A stretch of DNA of 64,000 nucleotides from Cellulophaga algicola DSM 14237 (GTDB lineage Bacteria > Bacteroidota > Bacteroidia > Flavobacteriales > Flavobacteriaceae). The number at the start of each line of letters is the position of its first letter. Positions within the stretch are counted from its first letter, which is position 1. Both the position numbers and the translations under genes were made by a program. The stretch covers positions 3,286,001-3,350,000 of the forward strand of contig NC_014934.1 in assembly GCF_000186265.1 (NCBI RefSeq), read 5' to 3'. Of this stretch, positions 24,934 to 34,676 are shown one piece after another. The notes under the pieces were generated by a model. That model saw only the letters and a program-made list of their open reading frames with translations, was not told the origin of the DNA and made no database searches.

Positions 24934-26325
24934 TTATAAATGAATTACTTCATCATAAGCAGCTGCAACAGCTTCCATAACAGCTTCGCTCATTGTAGGG
25001 TGTGGGTGTATTGCTTTTAATATTTCATGCCCAGTAGTTTCTAATTTACGAGCTACTACAGCTTCAGCAATCATATCTGTTACTCCGGCACCAATCATAT
25101 GACAACCTAACCATTCGCCATATTTGGCATCAAATATAACTTTTACAAAACCATCAGGAGTTCCAGAAGCTTTAGCTTTTCCACTCGCAGAGAATGGGAA
25201 TTTTCCTATTTTAATATCTAATCCTTTTTCTCTGGCTTGTTTTTCTGTTAAACCAACAGAAGCAATTTCTGGAGAACTATACGTACAGCCAGGAATATTA
25301 CCATAATCTAAGGGCTCTACATGTAAGTTTGCTAATTTTTCTACGCAAAGGATTCCTTCTGCAGAAGCAACGTGTGCTAGAGCAGGACCAGGAGTAACAT
25401 CGCCAATAGCATAATAACCAGGAATGTTTGTTTGATAGAAATCGTTTACTAAAATTTTATCACGATCGGTAATTATACCAACATCTTCTAAACCAATATT
25501 TTCAATGTTAGTTTTAATACCTACTGCAGAAAGTACAATGTCTGCTTCTAAATGCTCTTCACCTTTTGCTGTTTTTACAGTAACTTTAACGCCTTCACCA
25601 GAAGTATCTACCTTGGTAACTTCAGAAGAAGTCATAATCTTAACCCCTGCTTTCTTAAAGCTACGTTCTAGTTGTTTAGAAATATCCTCATCTTCTACAG
25701 GAACAACATTTGGTAAGTATTCTACAACAGTAACTTCTGTACCCATTGCATTATAGAAATAAGCGAACTCAATTCCAATAGCACCACTACCAACAACAAT
25801 CATTTTCTTAGGCTGACTTTCTAAAGTCATTGCTTGTCTGTAGCCAATTATTTTTTTACCATCTTGAGGCAAATTAGGTAATTCTCTACTACGAGCACCA
25901 GTTGCTATAATGATATTAGTAGCACTGTATTCTGTAACTGTGCCTTCGGCATCTTTTACAGCAACTTTTTTTCCAGCTTTTAAAGTACCAAAACCCTTGA
26001 TAACTTCAATCTTGTTCTTTTTCATAAGAAATTGAACACCTTTACTCATACCCTCGGCAACATCACGGCTTCTTTTTACAACCGCACTAAAATCTTTATC
26101 TACATTACTTACTTTTAAGCCGTAATCTTCCGCATGTAGTAAATAATTAAAAACTTGAGCAGACTTTATCAATGCTTTAGTTGGTATACAACCCCAGTTT
26201 AAACATACGCCACCAAGAGATTCTTTCTCTATAATGGCCACTTTAAATCCTAACTGAGATGCTCTAATCGCAGTTACATAACCTCCTGGGCCACTTCCTA
26301 AAACAATAATATCAAAATTGCTCAT
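24934..26325 (-). CDS. lpdA: dihydrolipoyl dehydrogenase (E3)
   Basis: A 463-residue FAD-dependent disulfide oxidoreductase that reoxidises dihydrolipoamide in the 2-oxoacid dehydrogenase and glycine cleavage complexes, giving NADH. FAD binding is at VLGSGPGGYVTAI (8-20); the redox cysteines are Cys41 and Cys46 in GGVCLNWGCIPTK; NAD binding is at VVGSGAIGIEFAYF; the catalytic His-Glu pair is in HPHPTMSEAVMEA near the C-terminus. Length is normal. A possible -7 box reading TAACTTTG on the minus strand lies at 26361-26368. No E1/E2 genes are adjacent. Confidence 0.96.
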   Translation of the reverse strand: MSNFDIIVLGSGPGGYVTAIRASQLGFKVAIIEKESLGGVCLNWGCIPTKALIKSAQVFNYLLHAEDYGLKVSNVDKDFSAVVKRSRDVAEGMSKGVQFLMKKNKIEVIKGFGTLKAGKKVAVKDAEGTVTEYSATNIIIATGARSRELPNLPQDGKKIIGYRQAMTLESQPKKMIVVGSGAIGIEFAYFYNAMGTEVTVVEYLPNVVPVEDEDISKQLERSFKKAGVKIMTSSEVTKVDTSGEGVKVTVKTAKGEEHLEADIVLSAVGIKTNIENIGLEDVGIITDRDKILVNDFYQTNIPGYYAIGDVTPGPALAHVASAEGILCVEKLANLHVEPLDYGNIPGCTYSSPEIASVGLTEKQAREKGLDIKIGKFPFSASGKAKASGTPDGFVKVIFDAKYGEWLGCHMIGAGVTDMIAEAVVARKLETTGHEILKAIHPHPTMSEAVMEAVAAAYDEVIHL

Positions 26326-26431
26326 GTATATATTTTTTTTGATGTTTTAATTTGAAGTTGCAAAGTTACAAAATCGAAAGCAAAAGGATTGCTAGTTTTT
26401 AAAAATTACAGGAGAGATTTGTTACAAATAG

Positions 26432-26464
26432 AAAAAGGCTGTTTTTTTAAAAAACAGCCTTTTC
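26432..26464 (-). terminator. terminator after msrB
   Basis: A long A-T-rich stem with a GGCTG/CAGCC core (about 26434-26447 with 26450-26463) lies downstream of the msrB stop at 26508, with A-run/T-run flanks. Confidence 0.75.
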
Positions 26465-26507
26465 ATATTCTAATAGATTCCTTTTTTTTTTGGAAATAAA
26501 AAACAAC

Positions 26508-27008
26508 TTATTTTGAAGGAGTAAAATGTACCGCAGCTCCATTAATACAATGTCTTTTTCCTGTAGTTTTACTAGGGCCATCATTAAAAACATGCCCTAA
26601 ATGCCCGCCACAAACTGCACAATGTTCTTCAGTACGTTCATAACCAATTTTGTAATCTACATCAAAAGCAACATTGCCTTTAATTTCTTGATCAAAGCTT
26701 GGCCATCCTGTGCCTGAGTCAAATTTGTTTTCGCTCTTAAAAACAGGAGTGCCACAACCAGCGCAAGAGTATACTCCTGCTTCTTTTATTTTTAAAAGAT
26801 TGCTAGAAAATGCACGTTCTGTACCTTCTTCTCGGAGAACGTAATATGCTGTAGCTGTTAATTTTTTACGCCATTCATCTTTTGAAAGACTGACTTCAAA
26901 ATTTTCTTCTTGTTTGGTGTTATCGTCCATCGCAACTTTCTTCTCTTGAGATACACCGTTGCATCCAGTCACAACAAATAATACACCTAATAGGATATTC
27001 TTAATCAT
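26508..27008 (-). CDS. msrB: peptide-methionine (R)-S-oxide reductase MsrB, lipoprotein
   Basis: From the ATG at 27008 (166 residues) the product starts MIKNILLGVLFVVTGCNG, a lipoprotein signal with lipobox Cys near residue 16; the longer frame to 27041 would add a basic stretch incompatible with this. The MsrB domain has the structural zinc cysteines in CAGCGTP and CAVCGGH and the catalytic Cys in KRHCINGAAVHF. It reduces methionine-R-sulfoxide in envelope proteins. Exported lipoprotein MsrB forms are common in Bacteroidota. A terminator follows; it appears monocistronic. Confidence 0.93.
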   Translation of the reverse strand: MIKNILLGVLFVVTGCNGVSQEKKVAMDDNTKQEENFEVSLSKDEWRKKLTATAYYVLREEGTERAFSSNLLKIKEAGVYSCAGCGTPVFKSENKFDSGTGWPSFDQEIKGNVAFDVDYKIGYERTEEHCAVCGGHLGHVFNDGPSKTTGKRHCINGAAVHFTPSK

Positions 27009-27106
27009 AGCTTTTTTTTTAAATTTAAATTTTCTTTTCACTGTAATTTACGTAGCTCAGAATTAATTGGTCGTTAAAATTTTGATAAATGTACAGGTGC
27101 CTGTAA

Positions 27107-27146
27107 ATAAAAAGCTCCATTAGAAATCTTTCTAATGGAGCTTTTG
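27107..27146 (-). terminator. terminator after the collagen-like lipoprotein gene
   Basis: A 17-bp perfect stem (27110-27126 region with 27129-27145) with a 2-nt core loop, flanked by A and T runs, lies 18 bp past the stop at 27164. Confidence 0.88.
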
Positions 27147-27163
27147 TCTTTATGTTTAGGTTA

Positions 27164-27730
27164 TTATTTCATAGAAATACGAGCAATACTTTCTTCTTCA
27201 ACATTGATAGCATTTAATACAGCAGACATGTTGGACTTATCTAGTTTAGAACTTAGAAAATTACCAGGTAGTATAACTATTCTAAATAATTGATTATCTG
27301 TAAAATCAGTGCTTATGCCTGATAAATCAAAATTTCCGTCTAGAAAAATTTGAGTATCTCTAGCGGTGTGTGTATTAGTGTATTGTATTGTTCCGCCGTC
27401 TAAAAAGAAACTTTGAGGAATTAAGCTCCAATTATCTTGTACTACTCCATCATTAAAGGTAATGTTAGAATCGAAACGATACACTAGAATAGCATCTTCA
27501 GGTAATACTTCAAAAGAGGTGTAATCAATGAAAGTTAATGTTTCGTCGTAGATATTATTATTTGCATTATAAATAAGATTTACATTATCGACTTCAAAAA
27601 CTCTTGCGTTAATACCATCCTCTCCATCCGCTCCATCAAATCCTCTTTCTCCATTTAATCCATCACTCCCTGAGCAAGAAACAAATAATACTATTGAAAA
27701 CATTCCTAATAATTGTATCGCTTTTTTCAT
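27164..27730 (-). CDS. lipoprotein with short collagen-like segment
   Basis: This 188-residue protein has a lipoprotein signal (LFVSC, Cys19) followed immediately by five Gly-X-Y triplets (GLNGERGFDGADGED, roughly residues 24-38). The remaining 150 residues are beta-rich with many Asn and Asp and no recognised enzyme motif. It is probably on the cell surface or in the periplasm. A collagen-like leader right after the lipid anchor occurs in several Bacteroidota lipoproteins and may act as a spacer. Function unknown. Confidence 0.75.
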   Translation of the reverse strand: MKKAIQLLGMFSIVLFVSCSGSDGLNGERGFDGADGEDGINARVFEVDNVNLIYNANNNIYDETLTFIDYTSFEVLPEDAILVYRFDSNITFNDGVVQDNWSLIPQSFFLDGGTIQYTNTHTARDTQIFLDGNFDLSGISTDFTDNQLFRIVILPGNFLSSKLDKSNMSAVLNAINVEEESIARISMK

Positions 27731-27898
27731 TTTATTTTATTTAAGTTTTATATATTGTTTTTCACGTTTAATGATAGAATCAAAAAGCATTCCATTCTTA
27801 ATTTCTTAGAATTAAATTGGAAACTGTTTCAAAAGTAACGTTTTATTAATCGAACTATTATTCAAACTTGATTATATTGCAGTAAATAAAATATCCTC

Positions 27899-29794
27899 AT
27901 GCCAAACGTAGAAGTACATAGCCTATTTACAGAATTTGATATAAATCTATTTAAAGCGGGTAAACATTTTCAGTTGTATGAAAAATTAGGGTCACACCTT
28001 ATTACTTTAAATGGAATTAAAGGCACCTATTTTTCAGTGTGGGCTCCCACAGCAAATTCCGTTAGTGTTATTGGCGATTTTAATTCATGGCAAGTAGGAG
28101 AGCATGAGCTTAACGTACGTTGGGATGATAGTGGTATTTGGGAAGGTTTTATTCCAGAAATAGAAAAAGGCGCTCTTTATAAGTATAGTATCAGGTCTAA
28201 TAACCAAGGTATTAGAACAGAGAAAGCAGATCCTTTTGCGCGCTATTGCGAAAAACCACCCAAAACTGGTTCTGTTGTTTGGGATGGTGATTATTCGTGG
28301 CAAGACAAGGCGTGGATGGGTTACCGTAAAGATAAAAATGGTTTAGATAAACCGTATTCCGTGTATGAAGTGCATTTGGGGTCTTGGAAACGAAAAGAAG
28401 ATAATCAGTTTTTGAGTTATTTAGAATTGGCAGAGGAGTTAGTGCAGTATGTAAAAGAAATGAATTTTACACATGTAGAATTTATGCCGATTATGGAATA
28501 CCCGTATGACCCTTCTTGGGGGTACCAATTAACAGGCTTTTTTGCACCAACGTCTAGATTTGGAAACCCAGAAGAGTTTAAAGTTTTGGTAGATAAATTA
28601 CATCAGAATGATATTGGGGTTATATTAGATTGGGTTCCATCACATTTTCCTGAAGATGCGCATGGACTAGGATTTTTTGATGGCTCACATTTATATGAGC
28701 ACCCGGATAGACGTAAAGGATATCATCCTGATTGGAAAAGTTTAATTTTCAATTATGGTAGAAATGAGGTTCGTGCATTTCTAATTAGCAATGCTATGTT
28801 CTGGATGGATCAGTTTCATGTAGATGCCCTACGGGTAGATGCTGTTGCTTCAATGATTTACCTAGATTATTCTAGGGAAGAAGGCGAGTGGGAGCCAAAT
28901 ATTTATGGAAATAATGAAAATTTAGAGGCAATTTCATTTTTAAAAGAAATGAATCAGCAATTATATGCAAGTTTTGACGGTATACAGACCATAGCGGAAG
29001 AATCTACTGCTTTTTCAGGGGTGTCACGACCTGTAGATTTAGGTGGTTTAGGCTTTGGGATGAAATGGATGATGGGTTGGATGCATGATACTTTAGAGTA
29101 TTTTAAAAAAGAAGCTATCTATAGAAAACACCATCAGAATGATATTACGTTTAGTATGACGTATGCCTTCTCTGAGAATTTTATGCTTCCTTTTTCGCAT
29201 GATGAAGTGGTGTATGGGAAACAATCGCTTTTAAATAGAATGCCAGGAGATGAGTGGCAGCGTTTTGCTAATTTGCGTTTGCTATTTGGGTACATGTTTA
29301 CACACCCAGGAGCAAAGCTAATTTTTATGGGAGGAGAGTTTGGACAATCTTCTGAATGGGATTTCCAGAAAAGTTTAGATTGGCATTTGACGCAATATAA
29401 TTTTCATTCAGGAATACAAGAAACTGTAAAAGATTTAAATACCATTTATAAAAACTATCCGGCATTGTATGAAAAGCAATTTAGTACAGAAGGTTTCCAA
29501 TGGATAGATTATGGTGATGGTGAAAATTCTGTACTGGCATACATCCGAAAAGGACATGATGCTAAAAACGATTTACTTGTAATCTGTAATTTCACTCCAG
29601 TACAAAGAGATAACTATAGATTAGGGGTTCCAAAAGCAACTAAACTAAAAGAAATTTTTAATAGTGATGCTGAAAAATATGGAGGCTCAGGAGTGTTAAA
29701 TGCGAAGATCAAAACAGAAAAAATAGCGAGTCATACATATAAGAATTCCATAGAAATAACATTGCCTCCGCTCGGAATTGTTATTTTACAATAA
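27899..29794 (+). CDS. glgB: 1,4-alpha-glucan branching enzyme
   Basis: A 631-residue GH13 enzyme that makes alpha-1,6 branches in glycogen. An N-terminal CBM48-type domain (about 20-115, with FSVWAPTANSVSVIGDFN) precedes the barrel. The nucleophile Asp lies in DALRVDAVASM near residue 311, the acid/base Glu in TIAEEST near 366, and the third carboxylate in SHDEVVYGK near 433. The usual GGNEN loop reads GNNEN here. Size is right for the short bacterial GlgB type. It is followed 103 bp later by a GH31 glucosidase; glgA and glgC are not in the window. Confidence 0.95.
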   Translation: MPNVEVHSLFTEFDINLFKAGKHFQLYEKLGSHLITLNGIKGTYFSVWAPTANSVSVIGDFNSWQVGEHELNVRWDDSGIWEGFIPEIEKGALYKYSIRSNNQGIRTEKADPFARYCEKPPKTGSVVWDGDYSWQDKAWMGYRKDKNGLDKPYSVYEVHLGSWKRKEDNQFLSYLELAEELVQYVKEMNFTHVEFMPIMEYPYDPSWGYQLTGFFAPTSRFGNPEEFKVLVDKLHQNDIGVILDWVPSHFPEDAHGLGFFDGSHLYEHPDRRKGYHPDWKSLIFNYGRNEVRAFLISNAMFWMDQFHVDALRVDAVASMIYLDYSREEGEWEPNIYGNNENLEAISFLKEMNQQLYASFDGIQTIAEESTAFSGVSRPVDLGGLGFGMKWMMGWMHDTLEYFKKEAIYRKHHQNDITFSMTYAFSENFMLPFSHDEVVYGKQSLLNRMPGDEWQRFANLRLLFGYMFTHPGAKLIFMGGEFGQSSEWDFQKSLDWHLTQYNFHSGIQETVKDLNTIYKNYPALYEKQFSTEGFQWIDYGDGENSVLAYIRKGHDAKNDLLVICNFTPVQRDNYRLGVPKATKLKEIFNSDAEKYGGSGVLNAKIKTEKIASHTYKNSIEITLPPLGIVILQ

Positions 29795-29897
29795 AAAAAC
29801 ATGACTATAACGTAATAGTTTGTAATTGGGTAAAGTATAGTTTTATTATTTGCGCATAATATCTTTTTTTTGTCAGTATAAATAATTTCGATCAGCT

Positions 29898-32297
29898 ATG
29901 ATTACGAATACAGAGCTTGAATATAAAGGAAATTTATATCCGAATGAAATTGTAGATTTCAAACAGGATACCGATAAAATATATTTCACAACTGCCAATG
30001 GAGTAATCCTCCAGATTACAGTTTTAAGAAATAGTATGATCCGTTTTAGGTATGCAACAGATCATAATTTTGAACCAGATTTTTCTTATGCTTTAAATAA
30101 AAATGCATTAAGGGGATATAATGAATTAGATATTCGTGAAACACCTACGGAATATATAATTTCAACAGTAAGAATGAATATTCTTATTGATAAGAAAACA
30201 CTACGCACTCAAATATCTGATCCTGAAGGAAATATCATCTGTGAAGATGAGTTGGGTTTTCATTGGGAGGAGAATTATGAATATGGGGGCAATATTGTAA
30301 AAATGAGTAAAATAACCCGTACTGGCGAAAGTTATTACGGTATGGGTGATAAAGCAACACATTCAAATTTAAAAGGTAAGCGCGTAGAGAATTGGGTCAC
30401 CGATCAATATGCTTATGGTAAAGACCAAGACCCTTTATATAAAGCAATTCCTTTTTATGTAGGGTTAACAGATAACAAAGCTTACGGTATTTTCTTTGAT
30501 AATACCTTTAAAACACATTTTGATTTTGCTCACGAGAAGAAACATGTTACTAGTTTTTGGGCAGATGGAGGGGAGATGAACTACTATTTTATCTATGGGC
30601 CAACTATGGAGAAAGTGGTGCGTTTGTATACAGATTTAACAGGCACACCAGAATTACCACCTTTATGGGCCTTAGGTTTCCAGCAATCTAAATGGAGTTA
30701 TTTTCCAGAGAGTAGAGTAAAAGAAATAGCACAAAAATTTAGAGACCTTAGAATTCCTTGCGATGGTTTATACTTAGATATAGATTATATGGATGGCTTT
30801 AGGTGTTTTACATGGGATAAAAAACTATTTCCAGATCCTAAAAAAATGATTGCTGATTTGGCTGAAGATGGCTTTAAAACAGTAGTTATGATAGATCCGG
30901 GAATTAAAATTGATAGAGATTACTGGATTTATCAAGAAGCCATGGAAAAAGATTACTTCTGTAAAAGAGGTGATGGACCTTATATGCATGGTAAAGTTTG
31001 GCCTGGGGAGTGTAATTTTCCAGATTTTACAAATCCTAAAGTTAGAAAATGGTGGGCAGAGCTGTATAAAGAGTTCATGGCAGATATAGGCGTTCATGCT
31101 GTATGGAACGATATGAATGAACCTGCCGTGATGGAGGTGCCATCCAAAACAGCTCCGTTAGATACGCGTCATGATTATGATGGCCACCCAAGTACCCATA
31201 GAAAAGCGCATAATGTGTATGGTATGCAAATGGTTAGGGCAACCTATAATGGTGTTAAAAAACACGTATATCCCAAACGCCCTTTTGTCATAACAAGAGC
31301 GGCCTATGCAGGAACACAGCGTTATGCGTGTACCTGGACTGGCGACAATGTTGCTACTTGGGAACATTTATGGCTAGCCAATGTACAAATGCAACGCATG
31401 TGTATAAGTGGATATTCGTTTGTAGGATCAGATATTGGTGGATTTGCAGAACAGCCAGATGGCGAGTTATTTGCTCGATGGGTGCAACTTGGTATTTTTC
31501 ATCCATTCTGTAGAGTGCATTCTAGTGGAGATCATGGCGATCAAGAGCCTTGGTCTTTTGGGGAAGAAATTACAGACATTGTTCGGAAATATATAGAGTT
31601 AAGGTATCAATTGTTGCCTTATTTATATACCATGTTTTACAAATATTCTAAAGAAGGCTTACCAATGCTTCGTGCTTTGGTAATGTACGACCAAGAGGAT
31701 CCTCAAACACACTTTAGAACAGATGAGTTTATATTTGGAGAACAAATTTTAGTTTGCCCAATACAAGAGCCAAATTCTAAAGGACGAAGAATGTATGTAC
31801 CTAGAGGTAAATGGTATAATTACTGGAATGGGGAAGTGATTAAGGGAGGAATGGAAAAATGGGTAGTAGCAGATATAGACAAGATTCCTATGTTTATAAA
31901 AGAAGGTGCAATGATTCCTAAATATCCTGTTCAACAGTATGTTGGCGAGCTAAAAGTTTTAGAATTATTGGTAGATGTGTATTTTAAATTGGGAGTAGAA
32001 AATTCTACAGTTTACGAAGATGCTCAAGATGGTTTTGATTATAAAAAAGGAAGGTATAGCCTCCGTAATTTTAAATTAAATGGTAAGGAGAATGAATTGA
32101 TCATTCAGCAATTTAAAGATGGTTCTTTTATAACATCTTATGAAACTATAAAGATGCAATTACACGGTTTGCCTTTTACTATAGAAGCTGTTTTAATAGA
32201 TAGTGAAAAGGTGAGTTTAGATGCTGTAAAATTGTTGGAAAACAATTGTATTGAGGTCCCAAAAGAATTTACAACATTACAATTATTAGGCAGCTAA
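29898..32297 (+). CDS. GH31 family alpha-glucosidase
   Basis: A 799-residue glycoside hydrolase family 31 enzyme. An N-terminal beta-sandwich (to about 240) leads into the barrel at PELPPLWALGFQQSKWSY. The nucleophile Asp is in VWNDMNEPAV near residue 405 and the acid/base Asp in TWTGDNVATWEHL near 482; C-terminal beta domains follow. No signal peptide is present, so it is cytoplasmic and probably trims maltooligosaccharides or glycogen ends, which suits its place after glgB. Other GH31 activities such as alpha-xylosidase cannot be excluded. Confidence 0.92.
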   Translation: MITNTELEYKGNLYPNEIVDFKQDTDKIYFTTANGVILQITVLRNSMIRFRYATDHNFEPDFSYALNKNALRGYNELDIRETPTEYIISTVRMNILIDKKTLRTQISDPEGNIICEDELGFHWEENYEYGGNIVKMSKITRTGESYYGMGDKATHSNLKGKRVENWVTDQYAYGKDQDPLYKAIPFYVGLTDNKAYGIFFDNTFKTHFDFAHEKKHVTSFWADGGEMNYYFIYGPTMEKVVRLYTDLTGTPELPPLWALGFQQSKWSYFPESRVKEIAQKFRDLRIPCDGLYLDIDYMDGFRCFTWDKKLFPDPKKMIADLAEDGFKTVVMIDPGIKIDRDYWIYQEAMEKDYFCKRGDGPYMHGKVWPGECNFPDFTNPKVRKWWAELYKEFMADIGVHAVWNDMNEPAVMEVPSKTAPLDTRHDYDGHPSTHRKAHNVYGMQMVRATYNGVKKHVYPKRPFVITRAAYAGTQRYACTWTGDNVATWEHLWLANVQMQRMCISGYSFVGSDIGGFAEQPDGELFARWVQLGIFHPFCRVHSSGDHGDQEPWSFGEEITDIVRKYIELRYQLLPYLYTMFYKYSKEGLPMLRALVMYDQEDPQTHFRTDEFIFGEQILVCPIQEPNSKGRRMYVPRGKWYNYWNGEVIKGGMEKWVVADIDKIPMFIKEGAMIPKYPVQQYVGELKVLELLVDVYFKLGVENSTVYEDAQDGFDYKKGRYSLRNFKLNGKENELIIQQFKDGSFITSYETIKMQLHGLPFTIEAVLIDSEKVSLDAVKLLENNCIEVPKEFTTLQLLGS

Positions 32298-32397
32298 TTT
32301 TTCGTAATTTTAACCTCTAAACATTAACTATATTAAAGAATATGCTTTATGCGTAACCTCTTAAGGTTGAATTCTTTAAGCGATTAAAAATATTATT

Positions 32398-33207
32398 ATG
32401 AAAAAAATTATTTTAATTCTTGCAATATTTATAGGCGTATCTGCTTGTAAAACAAACCCGTTTACGGGAAAGAAAATGTTAAATGCATTTCCTAATAGTC
32501 AAATTTTCCCAACAGCATTCGCTCAATATGACCAGTTTTTAACAGAAAATAAAACAGTTGAGAATACTGCTGATGCTAGGATGATTACAACCGTAGGACA
32601 ACGTATTGCCTCTGCGGCAGAACGTTGGTTAACCGCAAATGGATACCCAGGGTATTTAGATGATTATAAATGGGAATATCATTTAGTGCAAGATGAAACG
32701 GTAAATGCTTGGTGTATGCCTGGAGGCAAAATTGTTTTCTATACAGGAATATTGCCAATTTGCCAAGGTGAAACAGGAGTAGCAGTAGTAATGGGGCATG
32801 AAGTTGCTCACGCATTAGCAGATCACGGAGCACAGCGTATGACCGCTAGTTATGGTCAGCAAATAGGTGCAGTTGTTGGTAATGTAGCAATTAAAGATGA
32901 AAAATCTTTGGGGTTATTTAATCAATATTATGGTGCGGGTTCTAATGTTTTAGGAATGCTGCCTTTTAGTAGAGGTCATGAAACAGAAGCTGATAAAATA
33001 GGATTGCAAATTATGGCAATTGCGGGCTATAACCCAGACGAAGCTGCAGAGCTTTGGAAGAGAATGAAAGCAAATAGTGGTGCCTCAACTACTCCAGAAT
33101 TTATGAGTACCCACCCTTCTAATGATACAAGAATAAATAATCTAACCGTTTGGGCGCCAGAAGCAAAAGCTGAAGCGGCTAAATTTGGTGTCACTAGTTT
33201 TAAATAA
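32398..33207 (+). CDS. M48 family metallopeptidase, lipoprotein
   Basis: A 269-residue zinc protease of the Oma1/LoiP type. The signal peptide ends in a lipobox with Cys near residue 17 (IGVSACKT). The HExxH motif is HEVAH at about residues 134-138 and the third ligand Glu is in GHETEADKIG near 197. It would act in the periplasm on membrane or misfolded proteins. The gene stands alone, with a terminator 33 bp after the stop. Confidence 0.92.
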   Translation: MKKIILILAIFIGVSACKTNPFTGKKMLNAFPNSQIFPTAFAQYDQFLTENKTVENTADARMITTVGQRIASAAERWLTANGYPGYLDDYKWEYHLVQDETVNAWCMPGGKIVFYTGILPICQGETGVAVVMGHEVAHALADHGAQRMTASYGQQIGAVVGNVAIKDEKSLGLFNQYYGAGSNVLGMLPFSRGHETEADKIGLQIMAIAGYNPDEAAELWKRMKANSGASTTPEFMSTHPSNDTRINNLTVWAPEAKAEAAKFGVTSFK

Positions 33208-33239
33208 TTGTAGTGAAATTTAAATATTAAGTAATATAT

Positions 33240-33272
33240 TAAGCTGTTCTTTTTAAAGAACAGCTTTTTTTA
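33240..33272 (+). terminator. rho-independent terminator after the M48 gene
   Basis: AAGCTGTTCTTT (33241-33252) pairs with AAAGAACAGCTT (33255-33266), followed by a T-run. Confidence 0.85.
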
Positions 33273-33300
33273 TGTAAAAAATAAAACTACCAACACAACC

Positions 33301-34641
33301 ATGGCAAAAATTCAAGCAGAAAAAGGGAGTAAAAAATTATTAAATGCCTGGGCGTTTTATGATTGGGCTAATTCAGTATATACCTTAACAATAGCCTCTT
33401 CCATATTTCCGATTTTTTATTCCGCCTTATTTGCGTCTTCAGATGAGTTGGTAAGTGCTTTTGGTTATGAAATGAAGCCTACAGTATTAATATCTATAGT
33501 TACTGCTTTTACCTTTTTAACCGTAGCGATACTATCTCCTATTTTATCAGGAGTTGCAGATTATGTAGGGAATAAGAAAATGTTCATGAAGTTTTTCTGC
33601 TATGTAGGGAGTATAGGTTGTATGGGTTTGTACTGGTTTAGCTTAGACTATATTCATTTAAGTATGTTCTTTTATTTTATGGGCTTGATTGGGTATTGGG
33701 GGAGTTTGGTTTTTTATAATTCTTACCTACCAGACATTGCTTTTGAGCACCAGCAAGATAGTATTAGTGCTAAAGGTTTTTCTTTAGGGTATATAGGAAG
33801 TGTGCTTTTGTTAGTTTTAAATTTAGCGATGGTAATGATGCCAGAAATGTTTGGGTTTGATGTTGGTGAAACAGAAGAATCACTTAACCTAGCTAAATTT
33901 GAAGCCATGAAAATTTCTTTTATTACGGTGGGTATTTGGTGGGCACTATTTAGTCAGTATACCTTTTATGTATTGCCAAAAGGAGTATCTACAGGACATA
34001 AAATAACAAAGTCGGTTGTATTCAACGGTCTAAAAGAACTTGGACTAGTGTGGGATAACTTAAAGCAAAATAAAAGATTAAAACGTTATTTAGGCGCATT
34101 TTTTGTGTTTAGTATGGCGGTACAAACCATTATGTTAATGGCGGTTTATTTTGGAGAAAAAGAAATAAGTTGGGCTACAGATTCTGAGAAAACAACCGGA
34201 CTTATTATTAGCATTTTGGTTATTCAACTGGTGGCCGTACTGGGTGCGTATGTAACCTCTAAAGCATCTGGAAAATTCGGGAATATAAGGACCTTGATTT
34301 TTGTTAACTTTATTTGGCTGTGCTTGTGTTTTTACGCCTTCTTTATGATTACTCCAATGCAATTTTATATTGCGGCAGGATTAGTAGGTTTGGTTATGGG
34401 AGGCGTACAATCTTTAGGGCGTTCTACTTATTCTAAATTCTTGCCAGAGACAGACGATACTACTTCGTATTTTAGTTTCTATGATGTCGCAGAGAAAATT
34501 GGTATTGTTATCGGAATGGTAATTTTTGCAGTCGTAGATCAAGTTAGTAATATGCGCTATGCTATTTTATTCTTGTTTGTATTTTTTCTAGCCGGGATTA
34601 TTTTACTTTTTAGAGTGCCAAAAGAAAAACCTCTTAATTAA
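33301..34641 (+). CDS. MFS transporter, UMF1/Atg22-like family
   Basis: A 446-residue, roughly twelve-helix inner membrane protein. The N-terminal LNAWAFYDWANSVYTLTI is the signature of the UMF1/Atg22-like branch of the major facilitator superfamily, and LVMGGVQSLGRSTYSKFLPE in the second half matches the same group. Substrates of bacterial members are not established (amino-acid export is proposed for the eukaryotic relative). It is a single-gene unit, with a terminator overlapping its stop codon. Confidence 0.9.
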   Translation: MAKIQAEKGSKKLLNAWAFYDWANSVYTLTIASSIFPIFYSALFASSDELVSAFGYEMKPTVLISIVTAFTFLTVAILSPILSGVADYVGNKKMFMKFFCYVGSIGCMGLYWFSLDYIHLSMFFYFMGLIGYWGSLVFYNSYLPDIAFEHQQDSISAKGFSLGYIGSVLLLVLNLAMVMMPEMFGFDVGETEESLNLAKFEAMKISFITVGIWWALFSQYTFYVLPKGVSTGHKITKSVVFNGLKELGLVWDNLKQNKRLKRYLGAFFVFSMAVQTIMLMAVYFGEKEISWATDSEKTTGLIISILVIQLVAVLGAYVTSKASGKFGNIRTLIFVNFIWLCLCFYAFFMITPMQFYIAAGLVGLVMGGVQSLGRSTYSKFLPETDDTTSYFSFYDVAEKIGIVIGMVIFAVVDQVSNMRYAILFLFVFFLAGIILLFRVPKEKPLN

Positions 34642-34652
34642 AAGAGGTTTTA
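34625..34652. terminator. bidirectional terminator between convergent genes
   Basis: AAAACCTCTT (34626-34635) pairs with AAGAGGTTTT (34642-34651) around a 6-nt loop. The left arm and loop contain the MFS stop codon, and the hairpin also lies 25 bp past the stop of the convergent head-GIN gene. Confidence 0.8.
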
Positions 34653-34676
34653 GACAATCCGATTTTTATTTGATGC

